From contig NZ_CAJHCP010000009.1 in assembly GCF_904848625.1 (NCBI RefSeq), positions 124,001 through 188,000 of the forward strand: a stretch of DNA of 64,000 nt. Reading direction: 5' to 3'. The notes beneath the pieces were generated by a model, which was not told where the DNA came from, did no database searches, and saw nothing but the letters and a program-made list of their open reading frames with translations. Positions 1 through 8,840 of this stretch are shown in pieces. The first letter of the stretch is position 1. Each line of letters opens with the position of its first letter. The translations under genes were made by a program, and so were the position numbers. This DNA comes from Paraburkholderia metrosideri. GTDB taxonomy: Bacteria > Pseudomonadota > Gammaproteobacteria > Burkholderiales > Burkholderiaceae.

Positions 1-50
1 TTGCAGTATTCGGTTACGCGCGCGCGGGCCAGACTTTGAGGGATGCGTGA
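1..50 (+). other. possible 3' end of an upstream T6SS gene (tssE?)
   Basis: The first bases hold two short frames that close within the window (stops at 37-39 and 48-50). Gene order in related T6SS loci would put tssE directly before tssF, so one of these could be its C-terminus. The visible residues are too few to recognise, so this is inference from gene order only. Confidence 0.2.
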
Positions 51-99
51 CGCAGCGGTTTGATTCGGCAGGAAGTGCTGGAAGTCCGGGGATAGAAAG

Positions 100-1938
100 A
101 TGGAAGAACTACTGCCGTTTTACGAGCGCGAGCTGGCCTTTCTGCGCCGCTACTCGCGTGATTTTGCCGAGCGTTATCCGAAGATCGCCGCGCGACTCGC
201 GATCTCGGGCGAGCATTGTGAGGATCCCCACGTCGAGCGAATGATTGAATCGTTCGCGCTGCTGGGTGCACGCATCAACAAGAAGCTCGACGACGACTAC
301 CCTGAATTCACCGAAGCACTCCTCGAAGTGCTTTATCCGCATTATTTGCGGCCGTTTCCTTCATGTTCGATTGCGCAATTCGGTACTTCGGCGGCGATCA
401 GCCAGTTGACCGAGGCAGCGGTCATAGAACGTGGCACGGAACTGAAAAGTCGGCCGGTCAATGGCGTGCAATGTCGCTTTCGAACCGCGTATGACGTGAA
501 AGTTGCGCCCATCCGCATCTCCGAAGCGAAATTTTCGCCGGTTGCGATGGCGCCCGCGGCAACCGTTCTGCCGAACAATGCGGCGGCTGTCGTGTCGATT
601 ACGTTCGAGTCCACCGCACCGCAATTCGATCTCGGTGCGTTCAAACTCAATACGCTGCGCACGCATCTGCACGGAGAGCAATCGTTTATCGCCGCACTGC
701 TCGATTGCCTGTTCATCAATCAGATGGCGGCCTACGTAGAAATGGACCGTAGCGGGCGATGGAAAACATTGCACACATCGCCAGTTGCGCAGGCAGGTTT
801 CGACGAGGCTGATTCGCTGATCGACTATCCGGCCAAAGCGCACCCCGCGTACCGGCTCCTAACCGAGTATTTCGCGTTTCCCGAGAAATTCAATTTCGTG
901 GACTTCGACCTTGGTGCGATGACGCGAGCGACGGGTCGTTGTCAACGTCTGACGTTGCACATCGTTCTGAAGGAGCTGCGTAGCGACTCGCATGTCGCGC
1001 GCCTGATGGAATCGCTAACGGCTGCGCATTTCCGGCTTTTCTGTACGCCGATCGTCAATCTGTTCAAGCAGCACGGCGAACCGATACGCGTTAGCCATCA
1101 GTCGATTTCGTATCCCGTGATTGCCGAGGCGCGGCGCGCGTTCGCGTACGAAGTGTATTCAATCGATTCGGTGCGTCTGGTCAAACAGACCGCGCAGAAT
1201 GAAACGGTGATCGAATTTCGCCCGTTCTACTCGCTGCATCACGGCGAGCCGCAACGTGCCGGGCACTACTGGTTTGCACGGCGCGACGAATGGGTCGCAC
1301 AAAAGAGTCCCGGCTACGAAACCGAAATCTCGATCGTCGATATCGATTTCGAGCCGGCCGCGCCGCAGACCGATACGCTCAGTCTCGATTTGACCTGTAC
1401 CAATCGCGATCTGCCTGCCGCACTGGCGGTTGGACTTGAAGGCGGCGACCTGTTTCTCGAAGGCGGCTCGTTGACCGGCAGCATTTCGATGCTCCGCCGC
1501 CCGACGCCGAGTGTGCGCTTTGAGCGAGGCCGTTCTTCGCATTGGCGGCTGATCTCACACCTCGCGTTAAACCACGTTTCGCTCGCGAATAACGGCCTGT
1601 CGGCGCTCAAGGAAATGCTGGTGTTGTACGACTTGCGCCGCACGGCGGTGTCGTCGCGTCATATCGACGGCATTGCGGGCATCGAACAACGTGCTGCCGT
1701 GCAGTGGTTGCAAGGCAAACCATTTGCTACGTTTGTGCGCGGTATCGAAATCCGTCTGACGATCGACGAAGAGCATTTCGTCGGTACCAGCCTTGCGTCG
1801 TTCGTCCGGGTAATCGATACATTCTTTGGGCTGTATGTTCATCTGAACAGCTTTGTACAACTGGTCGTGCTGTCAAAACGCACCGGCGAGGAGATCCTTC
1901 GATGCAAGCCCCGCAGCGGCGAATCGATCCTGGTGTAG
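100..1938 (+). CDS. tssF: T6SS baseplate subunit TssF
   Basis: 612-aa protein of the usual TssF (VasA/ImpG) length. The N-terminus (MEELLPFYERELAFL, then a DFAERYPKIAARL stretch) and the EDPHVERMIESFA segment at about residues 45-60 are typical of the family. TssF is a cytoplasmic subunit of the T6SS baseplate wedge, in complex with TssG, TssE and TssK, on which the contractile sheath assembles. The ATG follows a purine-rich GGGGATAGAAAG. The 3' end overlaps tssG by 37 bases, which suggests translational coupling. First gene of a tssF-tssG-tssH-tssA run. Confidence 0.95.
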   Translation: MEELLPFYERELAFLRRYSRDFAERYPKIAARLAISGEHCEDPHVERMIESFALLGARINKKLDDDYPEFTEALLEVLYPHYLRPFPSCSIAQFGTSAAISQLTEAAVIERGTELKSRPVNGVQCRFRTAYDVKVAPIRISEAKFSPVAMAPAATVLPNNAAAVVSITFESTAPQFDLGAFKLNTLRTHLHGEQSFIAALLDCLFINQMAAYVEMDRSGRWKTLHTSPVAQAGFDEADSLIDYPAKAHPAYRLLTEYFAFPEKFNFVDFDLGAMTRATGRCQRLTLHIVLKELRSDSHVARLMESLTAAHFRLFCTPIVNLFKQHGEPIRVSHQSISYPVIAEARRAFAYEVYSIDSVRLVKQTAQNETVIEFRPFYSLHHGEPQRAGHYWFARRDEWVAQKSPGYETEISIVDIDFEPAAPQTDTLSLDLTCTNRDLPAALAVGLEGGDLFLEGGSLTGSISMLRRPTPSVRFERGRSSHWRLISHLALNHVSLANNGLSALKEMLVLYDLRRTAVSSRHIDGIAGIEQRAAVQWLQGKPFATFVRGIEIRLTIDEEHFVGTSLASFVRVIDTFFGLYVHLNSFVQLVVLSKRTGEEILRCKPRSGESILV

Positions 1939-2987
1939 TCGAGCAGCTTCTCGATGAACCGCATCGCTTCCAGTTTTTTCAGGCGGTGCGAATTCTGGAG
2001 AAGTGGTTCGCGGACCAGGCACCCGATCGGGCCGGAAAGGTCCTGACGGAGCGAATCGGCTTTCGCAATTCGATTTCGATGTCGTTTCCGCCGAGTGAAA
2101 TCGAGCGCACGACTTCATTCGGGCATGACGGCGCCGCCTTGAAGGACAAGACAGAACAGGTCGCGGCCATCGAAGACAGTCAGGTCGGGCGCGTGGATAT
2201 CACGCCAGCGTTCTTTGGTTTGCTGGGTACGCAGGGCGCGTTGCCGATGCACTACACCGAGCAGATCATCGCGCGCGAGCAGATCAACCGCGATCGTGCT
2301 GCGCGCGAATTCTTCGACGTGTTTTCGAATCGCGCGACTGCGCTGTTCTACGCGGCGTGGAAGAAGTACCGTTTGCCGCTTCACTATGAACTTGATCGCG
2401 ACGAACGCTACCTGCCGTTGTTGCTGGCGCTCGCAGGGGTCGTCAATGAGGACACCCGTGAGAGCCTGCAGCAAGGTAGCGGGGCGTTGTTCGACGAGGG
2501 CATTGCCGGGTACGCGATGGCCGCGCGTCATCGTCCGATGTCGGCGGCTTATCTGGAGCGCTCTCTGACTGAATATTTTCGCGTGCCAGTACGTGTCGAG
2601 CAATTTGTCGGCAAGTGGTACACCGTGCCGAAAGATCAGTTGACCGTGCTTGGCGGCGTCAATGCGACGCTGGGCGCAACCGCGCTCGCCGGTGAGCGTG
2701 TCTGGCAGCGCGATATGCGAGCGCGTCTCGTCATCGGACCGCTGGCGAAGAAAGACTATGAAGCGTTTCTGCCTGGCGCGGAACTGGCGGCGGCGCTTGA
2801 ACGGATGCTGACCTTGCTGGCTGGCGTCACGCTTGAATATGAGGTGTCGCTGGTACTTCGTCGCGACGATGTGGGGCCGAGCCATTTAGGGGGCGGCGCG
2901 CGTCTGGGCTGGGATGCGTTCCTCTGCACGCATGATGCCGACCGCGATCGCGCAGACGCACGCTACGAACTGCACGTCATTCATTGA
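1902..2987 (+). CDS. tssG: T6SS baseplate subunit TssG
   Basis: 361 aa, matching TssG (VasB/ImpH). Features are the N-terminal EPHRFQFFQAVRILE segment, the SMSFPPSEIE stretch and the FFGLLGTQGALPMHYTE motif at about residues 105-120. TssG bridges two TssF copies in each baseplate wedge. I chose the ATG at 1902, preceded by GAGGAG and lying inside the end of tssF. The frame is open further upstream to 1704, but that stretch is only an alternative frame of tssF. The family assignment is firm. Confidence 0.95.
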   Translation: MQAPQRRIDPGVVEQLLDEPHRFQFFQAVRILEKWFADQAPDRAGKVLTERIGFRNSISMSFPPSEIERTTSFGHDGAALKDKTEQVAAIEDSQVGRVDITPAFFGLLGTQGALPMHYTEQIIAREQINRDRAAREFFDVFSNRATALFYAAWKKYRLPLHYELDRDERYLPLLLALAGVVNEDTRESLQQGSGALFDEGIAGYAMAARHRPMSAAYLERSLTEYFRVPVRVEQFVGKWYTVPKDQLTVLGGVNATLGATALAGERVWQRDMRARLVIGPLAKKDYEAFLPGAELAAALERMLTLLAGVTLEYEVSLVLRRDDVGPSHLGGGARLGWDAFLCTHDADRDRADARYELHVIH

Positions 2988-3045
2988 CCACGACAAACAG
3001 CCGTCACAACAATCGCATCAACCGACCTGAACTGGACCGCCCGAC

Positions 3046-5712
3046 ATGAGCACGCCGCTAAAAACGCTGATCGCGAAATTGAATTCGACCTGCCGTCAGG
3101 CGACCGAACGCGCTGCAAGCACTTGCCTGTCGCGGGGTCATTACGAGGTCGATCTCGAACATCTGTTTTTGGCGATGTTCGAACAAACCGCTGGCGACGT
3201 GCCGCTGGTGCTGCGCGCGAGCGACATTGACGTGCATGCGCTGCGCGCGGATCTGGAGCGCGAATTGGCGCGGTTGAAGACCGGCAACACACGTACTCCG
3301 GTTTTCTCGGTGCATCTGATCGCGCTGTTTGAACAAGCGTGGCTGATTGCTTCACTGGATTCGCAGATCGGGCGCATCCGCACCGGCCATTTGCTGCTCG
3401 CGTTATTGAGCGCGCCAGATCTCGCGCAATTTGCGCAGCGTATGTCGCCGTTGTTTGCGAATGTGCGCGTAACGGATCTCAAACACCGTTTTGACGAGTT
3501 GACATCGGGTTCGGTAGAGACCGAGCGTTCAGCAGATTCTTCAAATGATCTCGCTCAGGAGGACATTGCCGATCCTGCACGCGTGACCGCGTCGAAAACA
3601 CCGGCGCTGGATACGTACACGAGCAACCTGACGCAACGTGCCCGCGACGGCAAAATTGATCCGGTAATTGGCCGCGAAGGCGAGATTCGCCAGGCGATCG
3701 ATGTCCTGATGCGTAGGCGGCAGAACAATCCGATCATGACCGGCGAGGCTGGCGTAGGGAAAACGGCCGTCGTCGAAGGACTCGCGTTACGGATTGCCGC
3801 CGATGATGTCCCCGCGCCATTGCGTGGCGTCGCATTGCATGTACTCGACATGGGCTTGCTGCAGGCAGGAGCGAGCGTGAAGGGCGAATTTGAAAACCGC
3901 CTGAAGAATGTGATTGACGAGGTGAAAAAAAGTCCGCATCCGGTGATCCTGTTTATCGACGAAGCACACACGATCATCGGCGCAGGCGGACAGGCGGGTC
4001 AGAACGATGCGGCCAATCTGCTGAAGCCCGCACTTGCGCGTGGCGAACTAAGAACGATTGCCGCGACGACCTGGAGTGAGTACAAAAAGTACTTCGAGAA
4101 GGACGCGGCGCTTGCGCGCCGTTTTCAGGTAGTCAAGATCGAAGAGCCGGGTGAAGCACTAGCAGCCGCGATGCTGCGCGGCATGTCGGGACTGATGGAA
4201 CGGCATTTCAATGTGCGCGTGGTCGATAGCGCGATCACCGAAGCGGTACGGCTATCGCATCGGTACATCACGGGGCGGCAGTTGCCGGATAAGGCCATCA
4301 GTGTGCTGGACACCGCCTGTGCAAAAGTCGCGCTTGCGCATAGCTCGACACCCGCGCTCATCGACGACACGCGCAAGCGTATCGAGCGTATCGATGCGGA
4401 AATCGCCGCGCTGGAGCGCGAATCGGCGAGCGGTGCAGCGCATGACGAGCGTCTTGTTGAATTGCGCACTCAACGCGATGACGACCGCCAATCGTTGCGC
4501 ACGGCAGAAGCGCGCTATGAAGAAGAACAGACACTCGTCAAAGAGATCGATGCATTGCATACGCAAATCGAAGAGATTCGTCGCAACGGCGATGCAGCGG
4601 CGCATGCAGGAGAACTTGGCAACGCGCGCGAAATTTTAACCACGCAACTCGAAAAGCTACGCGCATTACAAGGCGATCATCCGATGGTCCCGCTGCAGGT
4701 CGACGCACACGTCGTCGCGGAGATCGTTGCAGCGTGGACTGGCATTCCGCTCGGCCGGATGATCAAGGATGAAATCCAGACCGTGCTGAATCTTCAGCCG
4801 ATGCTTGCCGCAAGAGTCATCGGCCAGGATCATGCACTCGAAGCGATCGCGCAGCGTGTCAGAACCGCCAGTGCGAATCTCGAAGACCCGGACAAGCCGC
4901 GCGGCGTGTTCATGTTCGTCGGACCTTCCGGTGTCGGCAAGACGGAGACAGCGCTGGCGCTGGCCGACATCCTGTATGGCGGCGAGCGGAAGATGATCAC
5001 GATCAACATGAGCGAGTATCAGGAGGCGCATAGCGTGTCCGGCCTCAAAGGGTCGCCGCCCGGTTACGTCGGATACGGCGAAGGCGGCGTGCTGACCGAA
5101 GCCGTGCGGCGCAATCCGTATTCGGTGGTATTGCTGGACGAAGTCGAAAAGGCGCACCCCGATGTGCTGGAAATGTTCTTCCAGGTTTTCGATAAAGGCG
5201 CGATGGACGACGCCGAAGGTCGCACAATCGATTTTCGTAATACGCTGATCATCCTGACTTCGAATGTCGGCTCGACGGCGGTCATGCAGGCCTGTCTGAA
5301 CAAGACAGCAGAAGAGCTGCCCGATGCCGATGCGCTCGCCGAAACCTTGCGGCCGCAGCTCTACAAGACGTTCAAACCCGCCTTCCTTGGGCGCATGAAA
5401 GTCATTCCGTACTATCCGATTTCCGACGACGTGCTGGCGGAAATCATCGAACTGAAACTCGAACGAATTCGTCGGCGGATCGAAGCGAATCACAAAGCCG
5501 TGTTCTCGTGGGACGAGTCGCTGATCGACGCGGTACTCGCGCGATGCACGGAAGTCGATTCGGGTGCACGCAATGTCGACCACATCCTGAATGGCACGTT
5601 GCTGCCGGAAGTGGCGCAGGAAGTGCTCGAACGGATCGCGGACGGCGTGCCGATTGCGAGCATTGCGGTGCGCGCCAATGATGCCGGCGAATTTGACTAC
5701 ACCCTGGCCTGA
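3046..5712 (+). CDS. tssH: T6SS sheath-recycling AAA+ ATPase TssH (ClpV)
   Basis: 888-aa class II Clp ATPase. It has an N-terminal Clp-N repeat domain (about 1-150), a first AAA+ module with Walker A GEAGVGKT at 233-240 and Walker B VILFIDEAH, a coiled middle domain at about 430-530, and a second AAA+ module with Walker A GPSGVGKT near 626 and VVLLDEVEKAH. ClpV disassembles contracted TssB/TssC sheaths so that subunits are recycled. Its position between tssG and tssA separates it from housekeeping ClpB. A 58-base gap follows tssG, and tssA starts 1 base after its stop. Confidence 0.96.
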   Translation: MSTPLKTLIAKLNSTCRQATERAASTCLSRGHYEVDLEHLFLAMFEQTAGDVPLVLRASDIDVHALRADLERELARLKTGNTRTPVFSVHLIALFEQAWLIASLDSQIGRIRTGHLLLALLSAPDLAQFAQRMSPLFANVRVTDLKHRFDELTSGSVETERSADSSNDLAQEDIADPARVTASKTPALDTYTSNLTQRARDGKIDPVIGREGEIRQAIDVLMRRRQNNPIMTGEAGVGKTAVVEGLALRIAADDVPAPLRGVALHVLDMGLLQAGASVKGEFENRLKNVIDEVKKSPHPVILFIDEAHTIIGAGGQAGQNDAANLLKPALARGELRTIAATTWSEYKKYFEKDAALARRFQVVKIEEPGEALAAAMLRGMSGLMERHFNVRVVDSAITEAVRLSHRYITGRQLPDKAISVLDTACAKVALAHSSTPALIDDTRKRIERIDAEIAALERESASGAAHDERLVELRTQRDDDRQSLRTAEARYEEEQTLVKEIDALHTQIEEIRRNGDAAAHAGELGNAREILTTQLEKLRALQGDHPMVPLQVDAHVVAEIVAAWTGIPLGRMIKDEIQTVLNLQPMLAARVIGQDHALEAIAQRVRTASANLEDPDKPRGVFMFVGPSGVGKTETALALADILYGGERKMITINMSEYQEAHSVSGLKGSPPGYVGYGEGGVLTEAVRRNPYSVVLLDEVEKAHPDVLEMFFQVFDKGAMDDAEGRTIDFRNTLIILTSNVGSTAVMQACLNKTAEELPDADALAETLRPQLYKTFKPAFLGRMKVIPYYPISDDVLAEIIELKLERIRRRIEANHKAVFSWDESLIDAVLARCTEVDSGARNVDHILNGTLLPEVAQEVLERIADGVPIASIAVRANDAGEFDYTLA

Positions 5713-5713
5713 T

Positions 5714-6829
5714 ATGCCGATTGATCTCACTACACTGATTGCACCCGTCTCCGACGCATCGCCGTGCGGCGACGATATGCTGTTTTCGTCGGAGTTCGAC
5801 GCGATCCAGCACGCGCGCCGTTTCGATGACCCGTCTCTGGACCAGGGCGAATGGGTCACGGAAATCAAGGAAGCAGACTGGAGCTTTGTCGTTGAACGCA
5901 GCGTGGCGCTGATCGCGACGCAAACGAAAGACCTGCGCCTTGCCGCGTGGCTGACCGAAGCGCTCGCGCTGGAAGAAGGCCTCAAAGGTCTGACGCAAGG
6001 GTATGCATTGCTGAGCGCTTTGTCGGAGCACTATTGGGAGCATTTGCATCCGCTGCCTGATGGCGACGATGCGGAATATCGTCTCGGCAACATTGCGTGG
6101 CTGGCGTCACGCACGGCCGAGTTATTACGCGCGGTGCCGCTAACGCAAACGTCGGGCATGGTGTATAGCGCGCTCGATTGGGAAGTCGCCACGCACGTCG
6201 CCCAAGCCGTCAAGCGGGATCCCGATCATGCCGACGATATTGCGCGCGGCAAGCCTTCCATCGATCAGATCGAAGCGGCGAAGCGTTCCACGCCGCCCGC
6301 GTTCTACACGGCGCTGCTTGCCGACTTGAAGGCATTCCAGGCGGCGATGAATGCGCTCGAACAGGAACTCGACCGGCGCGCGGCGGATTCCGCACCGAGC
6401 TTCCGGCAGACTAAATCGGCATACGAGTCGGTTTATCTGCTGGCCGAACGCTTCGCACGCGAAGTCGGTGCCGTTCCTGAAGCCGCGGCCAAACCTGCGC
6501 TGGCAGAGCGCGCAGACGGCGCAGCACACGTGGAACGGGCTGAGCCGGCCTTCAAAACCGAACCTCATCTCGAGCCAGCCGCCATGACGACGCTCCCACC
6601 GACTCACGCCGGCATTCGCAGCCGCTCGGACGCCATTGCGCAATTGCGCGCGGTGGCGAAGTTCCTGCGTCATACCGAACCGCACAGTCCCGCCGCGTAT
6701 CTCGCGGACAAAGCCGCCGAGTGGGCCAATATGCCTTTGCATCAATGGCTCGCCACGGTCGTGAAGGACGATGGCTCGCTGTCGCATATTCGCGAGATAT
6801 TGGGCGTGAAGCCCGACGAGAATAGTTGA
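5714..6829 (+). CDS. tssA: T6SS cap/assembly protein TssA
   Basis: 371-aa protein with an N-terminal ImpA_N domain (PVSDASPCGDDMLFSSEFDAI at about 10-30, followed by DWSFVVERS and a WLTEALALEEG helix). A variable, charged middle and a C-terminal domain (RSDAIAQLRAVAKFLRHTEPHSPAAYL, EWANMPLHQWL) follow. TssA proteins prime tail assembly at the baseplate or cap the growing sheath. The ATG lies 1 base after the tssH stop (TGATATG), so translation is probably coupled. Last gene of the plus-strand run; a hairpin terminator follows. Confidence 0.92.
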   Translation: MPIDLTTLIAPVSDASPCGDDMLFSSEFDAIQHARRFDDPSLDQGEWVTEIKEADWSFVVERSVALIATQTKDLRLAAWLTEALALEEGLKGLTQGYALLSALSEHYWEHLHPLPDGDDAEYRLGNIAWLASRTAELLRAVPLTQTSGMVYSALDWEVATHVAQAVKRDPDHADDIARGKPSIDQIEAAKRSTPPAFYTALLADLKAFQAAMNALEQELDRRAADSAPSFRQTKSAYESVYLLAERFAREVGAVPEAAAKPALAERADGAAHVERAEPAFKTEPHLEPAAMTTLPPTHAGIRSRSDAIAQLRAVAKFLRHTEPHSPAAYLADKAAEWANMPLHQWLATVVKDDGSLSHIREILGVKPDENS

Positions 6830-6850
6830 GGCTTGATACCGGAGAAATGA

Positions 6851-6880
6851 CAAACGGCCCTTAAAAAGGGCCGCTTTTGC
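6851..6880. terminator. bidirectional terminator between tssA and the OmpA-family gene
   Basis: CGGCCC (6855-6860) and GGGCCG (6868-6873) form a stem around an A/T-rich loop. The stem is followed by CTTTT on the plus strand, and the A-rich left flank gives a T-rich tail on the minus strand. It sits where the two T6SS gene runs converge. Confidence 0.75.
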
Positions 6881-6907
6881 AAATTCGAAAGACGCCGTGC
6901 GAGGACT

Positions 6908-7846
6908 TCAAGCGCCCGCGCGGAATTCAATCCGGCGATTTCGCGCGCGGCCGTCGTTCGTCTCGTTCGGTGCGATGGGCTGATCGGGTCCGACGCCGGT
7001 CGTTGTCAACTGCGTCGGCGCGATACCCTTGCTGACCAGATAGCCCTTCACCGCATCGGCTCGCGCCTGGCTCAGCGCGATGTTCGATTGACGATTCCCG
7101 GCGTTGTCGGTGTGACCGATGATCTCGACCGTCCTGGTCGTCATCTTCACGAGAACCGCCGCCATCTGATCCAGAATCGTGCGCCCTTGCGGCGTCAACG
7201 TGGCACTGCCCGTTTCGAATTCGATCGTGCGGTTGGCCAGCGTCTGATCGAGCAGGCCTTGTTCGGATGCGCTGACGCGCAGGCCGTTCTTGATCGTATA
7301 GGTCGGATTGAGCGCGTCCGCCATATTGCTGGCGAGTTGTTGACGTTGCGCTTCATTGCGCACTTCGCCCTTCACATCGACCTGCGTGCCGTCAATTTTC
7401 AGCTGGCCTTTACTAATCTGCTTCAGTTGCGGCCCGATCAGCTTTTCAACATTCGCACTCCAGTTCGGCGGGGTCGCGACGTCGCCCACTTCGATCTGAT
7501 CAACTACGTTCGTTGCACCGTAGGTGTCGCGCAAACGCGTGAGCACCGCCGATTTCGTCGCCTCGTCAGGCACCTTGCCGCCGACCACGACCTGACCGGG
7601 CGATGCGTTCGCCGCAGGCGGCGTGGACGTGGCCGGCGCATTGCTGCCATAAGCTGCGGAAGAAGCCGTGTTGCCCTGAGCGGGCAGCGCCGTCGTATGA
7701 ATCTGCACGCCGCTGTTGTCGACTGGCGTCACCCGTGCAGGACCGTCATCGGCCAGCGCGGGGCCGCTTGCGGATAGCGCGGCAACGAGCGCCACCGCAA
7801 TGGCTAAGACGCGGCGCTTCATCTGCGCGCGAGTGGGGGCTTTCAT
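6908..7846 (-). CDS. T6SS-associated OmpA/BON-domain outer-membrane protein
   Basis: 312 aa. A signal peptide (hydrophobic core about 11-28, likely cleavage after ALA near 32) is followed by a Ser/Ala/Pro-rich linker and two BON-like segments, one near GQVVVGGKVPDEATKSAVLTRL and one with DGTQVDVKGEVRNEAQR. The C-terminal OmpA peptidoglycan-binding domain spans about 210-312 and contains GHTDNAGN and LSQARADAVKGYL. Such proteins anchor the T6SS membrane complex to the cell wall, a job done in other systems by TagL or an extended TssL. The ATG at 7846 follows AGGGG and lies 4 bases after the tagF stop. The inner ATG at 7822 is an alternative start. Confidence 0.85.
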   Translation of the reverse strand: MKAPTRAQMKRRVLAIAVALVAALSASGPALADDGPARVTPVDNSGVQIHTTALPAQGNTASSAAYGSNAPATSTPPAANASPGQVVVGGKVPDEATKSAVLTRLRDTYGATNVVDQIEVGDVATPPNWSANVEKLIGPQLKQISKGQLKIDGTQVDVKGEVRNEAQRQQLASNMADALNPTYTIKNGLRVSASEQGLLDQTLANRTIEFETGSATLTPQGRTILDQMAAVLVKMTTRTVEIIGHTDNAGNRQSNIALSQARADAVKGYLVSKGIAPTQLTTTGVGPDQPIAPNETNDGRARNRRIEFRAGA

Positions 7847-7850
7847 CGTG

Positions 7851-8840
7851 TCAAACCCCTGTAAAAGCTTCGCGGAACGTGTCGATGCTGACGCGCAGCG
7901 ACAATTGCGGTTGATCGAGGTAACTGACGAGCTTGCTGATGCCATGATCGTTCTGTGCGTGTTCGTCGATCCACTCGGGATCGTCGATATCGATGTTGTG
8001 CGCCGCATACGCCTGCGGATCGATGACGCTGTGCAGCGTTTTCGCCGACGCGCCGTTAAAGCCGATCACCAGACGCTCGCGCTCGGCGATTGTGCCGATA
8101 AAAATCGCCAGTTCGAAATCCGCTTGGGAGACGAATGGCGCGATCAGTTCGAGCCAGAACGCGGCGACCAGGCTGCGATAAAACGGATCGACCGGCAGCG
8201 GCAGCGTCAAACCGCGTTCGAGATGCGACGAGCCGCTGCTCATCACCGGCTTGAGCAGCGAGCCGAGCGCGAGCATCGCACCGCGCAGGCGCACCGGATG
8301 GCCGCTCGCGAGCAGCATCTGTTCGAGACCGGACAGCGTCTGATGCTCGACGAAATCATTGAACGTGCCATCGTGCGGATTACCGGGTCCGGCGACCTCG
8401 ATGGGCACTTGGGTATCGCCGAGTGCCTGCAGCGCGCCAGACGGCTCCGTAGCGTTCTGCAACGGCGTCATTTGTGCCGAGATCCTGGACCAGAGCCGCG
8501 CGAACGCCAGCGGGCTGCGCGCGAGAAAAGCGAGCGGGCGGTCCACTTCGAGCGCGGTCGCGGCGAGAAACGGAAAGCGTCGCGACGACACATCATGGCT
8601 CACCACCATATGCCCGGCAATCGCGAGCTTGCTGCGCGAGCCGAGAAACGCGAAATGCAGTGGTTTGGCGGCTTCGTAGACGATCTTCCAGCGTGGATCT
8701 TCCGCCAGCAGTTCCATCGCCTGCGCGACCCAGCGGTCGAGCGTTTGCAGCAACTGCGGATTGTGCGCGCTTTTCACGAAGTCGCCGCGCGACGGGATTT
8801 TGCCGAAATAGGCGATCTGCGCCTGCACGGTCTGCGTCAT
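7851..8840 (-). CDS. tagF: T6SS accessory protein TagF (ImpM family)
   Basis: 329 aa with the family's N-terminal signature IAYFGKIPSRGDFVKS at about 10-25, then WKIVYEAAKPLHFAF and a GHMVVSHDVSSRRFPF segment. TagF proteins are cytoplasmic; in Pseudomonas a TagF represses T6SS activity independently of threonine phosphorylation. No PpkA or PppA gene is visible in the window. The ATG overlaps the tssM stop by 4 bases (ATGA), a sign of coupling. The frame is open beyond the start to 9101, but that part is a shadow of tssM. Confidence 0.92.
   Translation of the reverse strand: MTQTVQAQIAYFGKIPSRGDFVKSAHNPQLLQTLDRWVAQAMELLAEDPRWKIVYEAAKPLHFAFLGSRSKLAIAGHMVVSHDVSSRRFPFLAATALEVDRPLAFLARSPLAFARLWSRISAQMTPLQNATEPSGALQALGDTQVPIEVAGPGNPHDGTFNDFVEHQTLSGLEQMLLASGHPVRLRGAMLALGSLLKPVMSSGSSHLERGLTLPLPVDPFYRSLVAAFWLELIAPFVSQADFELAIFIGTIAERERLVIGFNGASAKTLHSVIDPQAYAAHNIDIDDPEWIDEHAQNDHGISKLVSYLDQPQLSLRVSIDTFREAFTGV

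Noticed and set aside
4666..5985. 439-codon minus-strand frame inside tssH
   Set aside because: Antisense shadow of the clpV gene and the tssA start.
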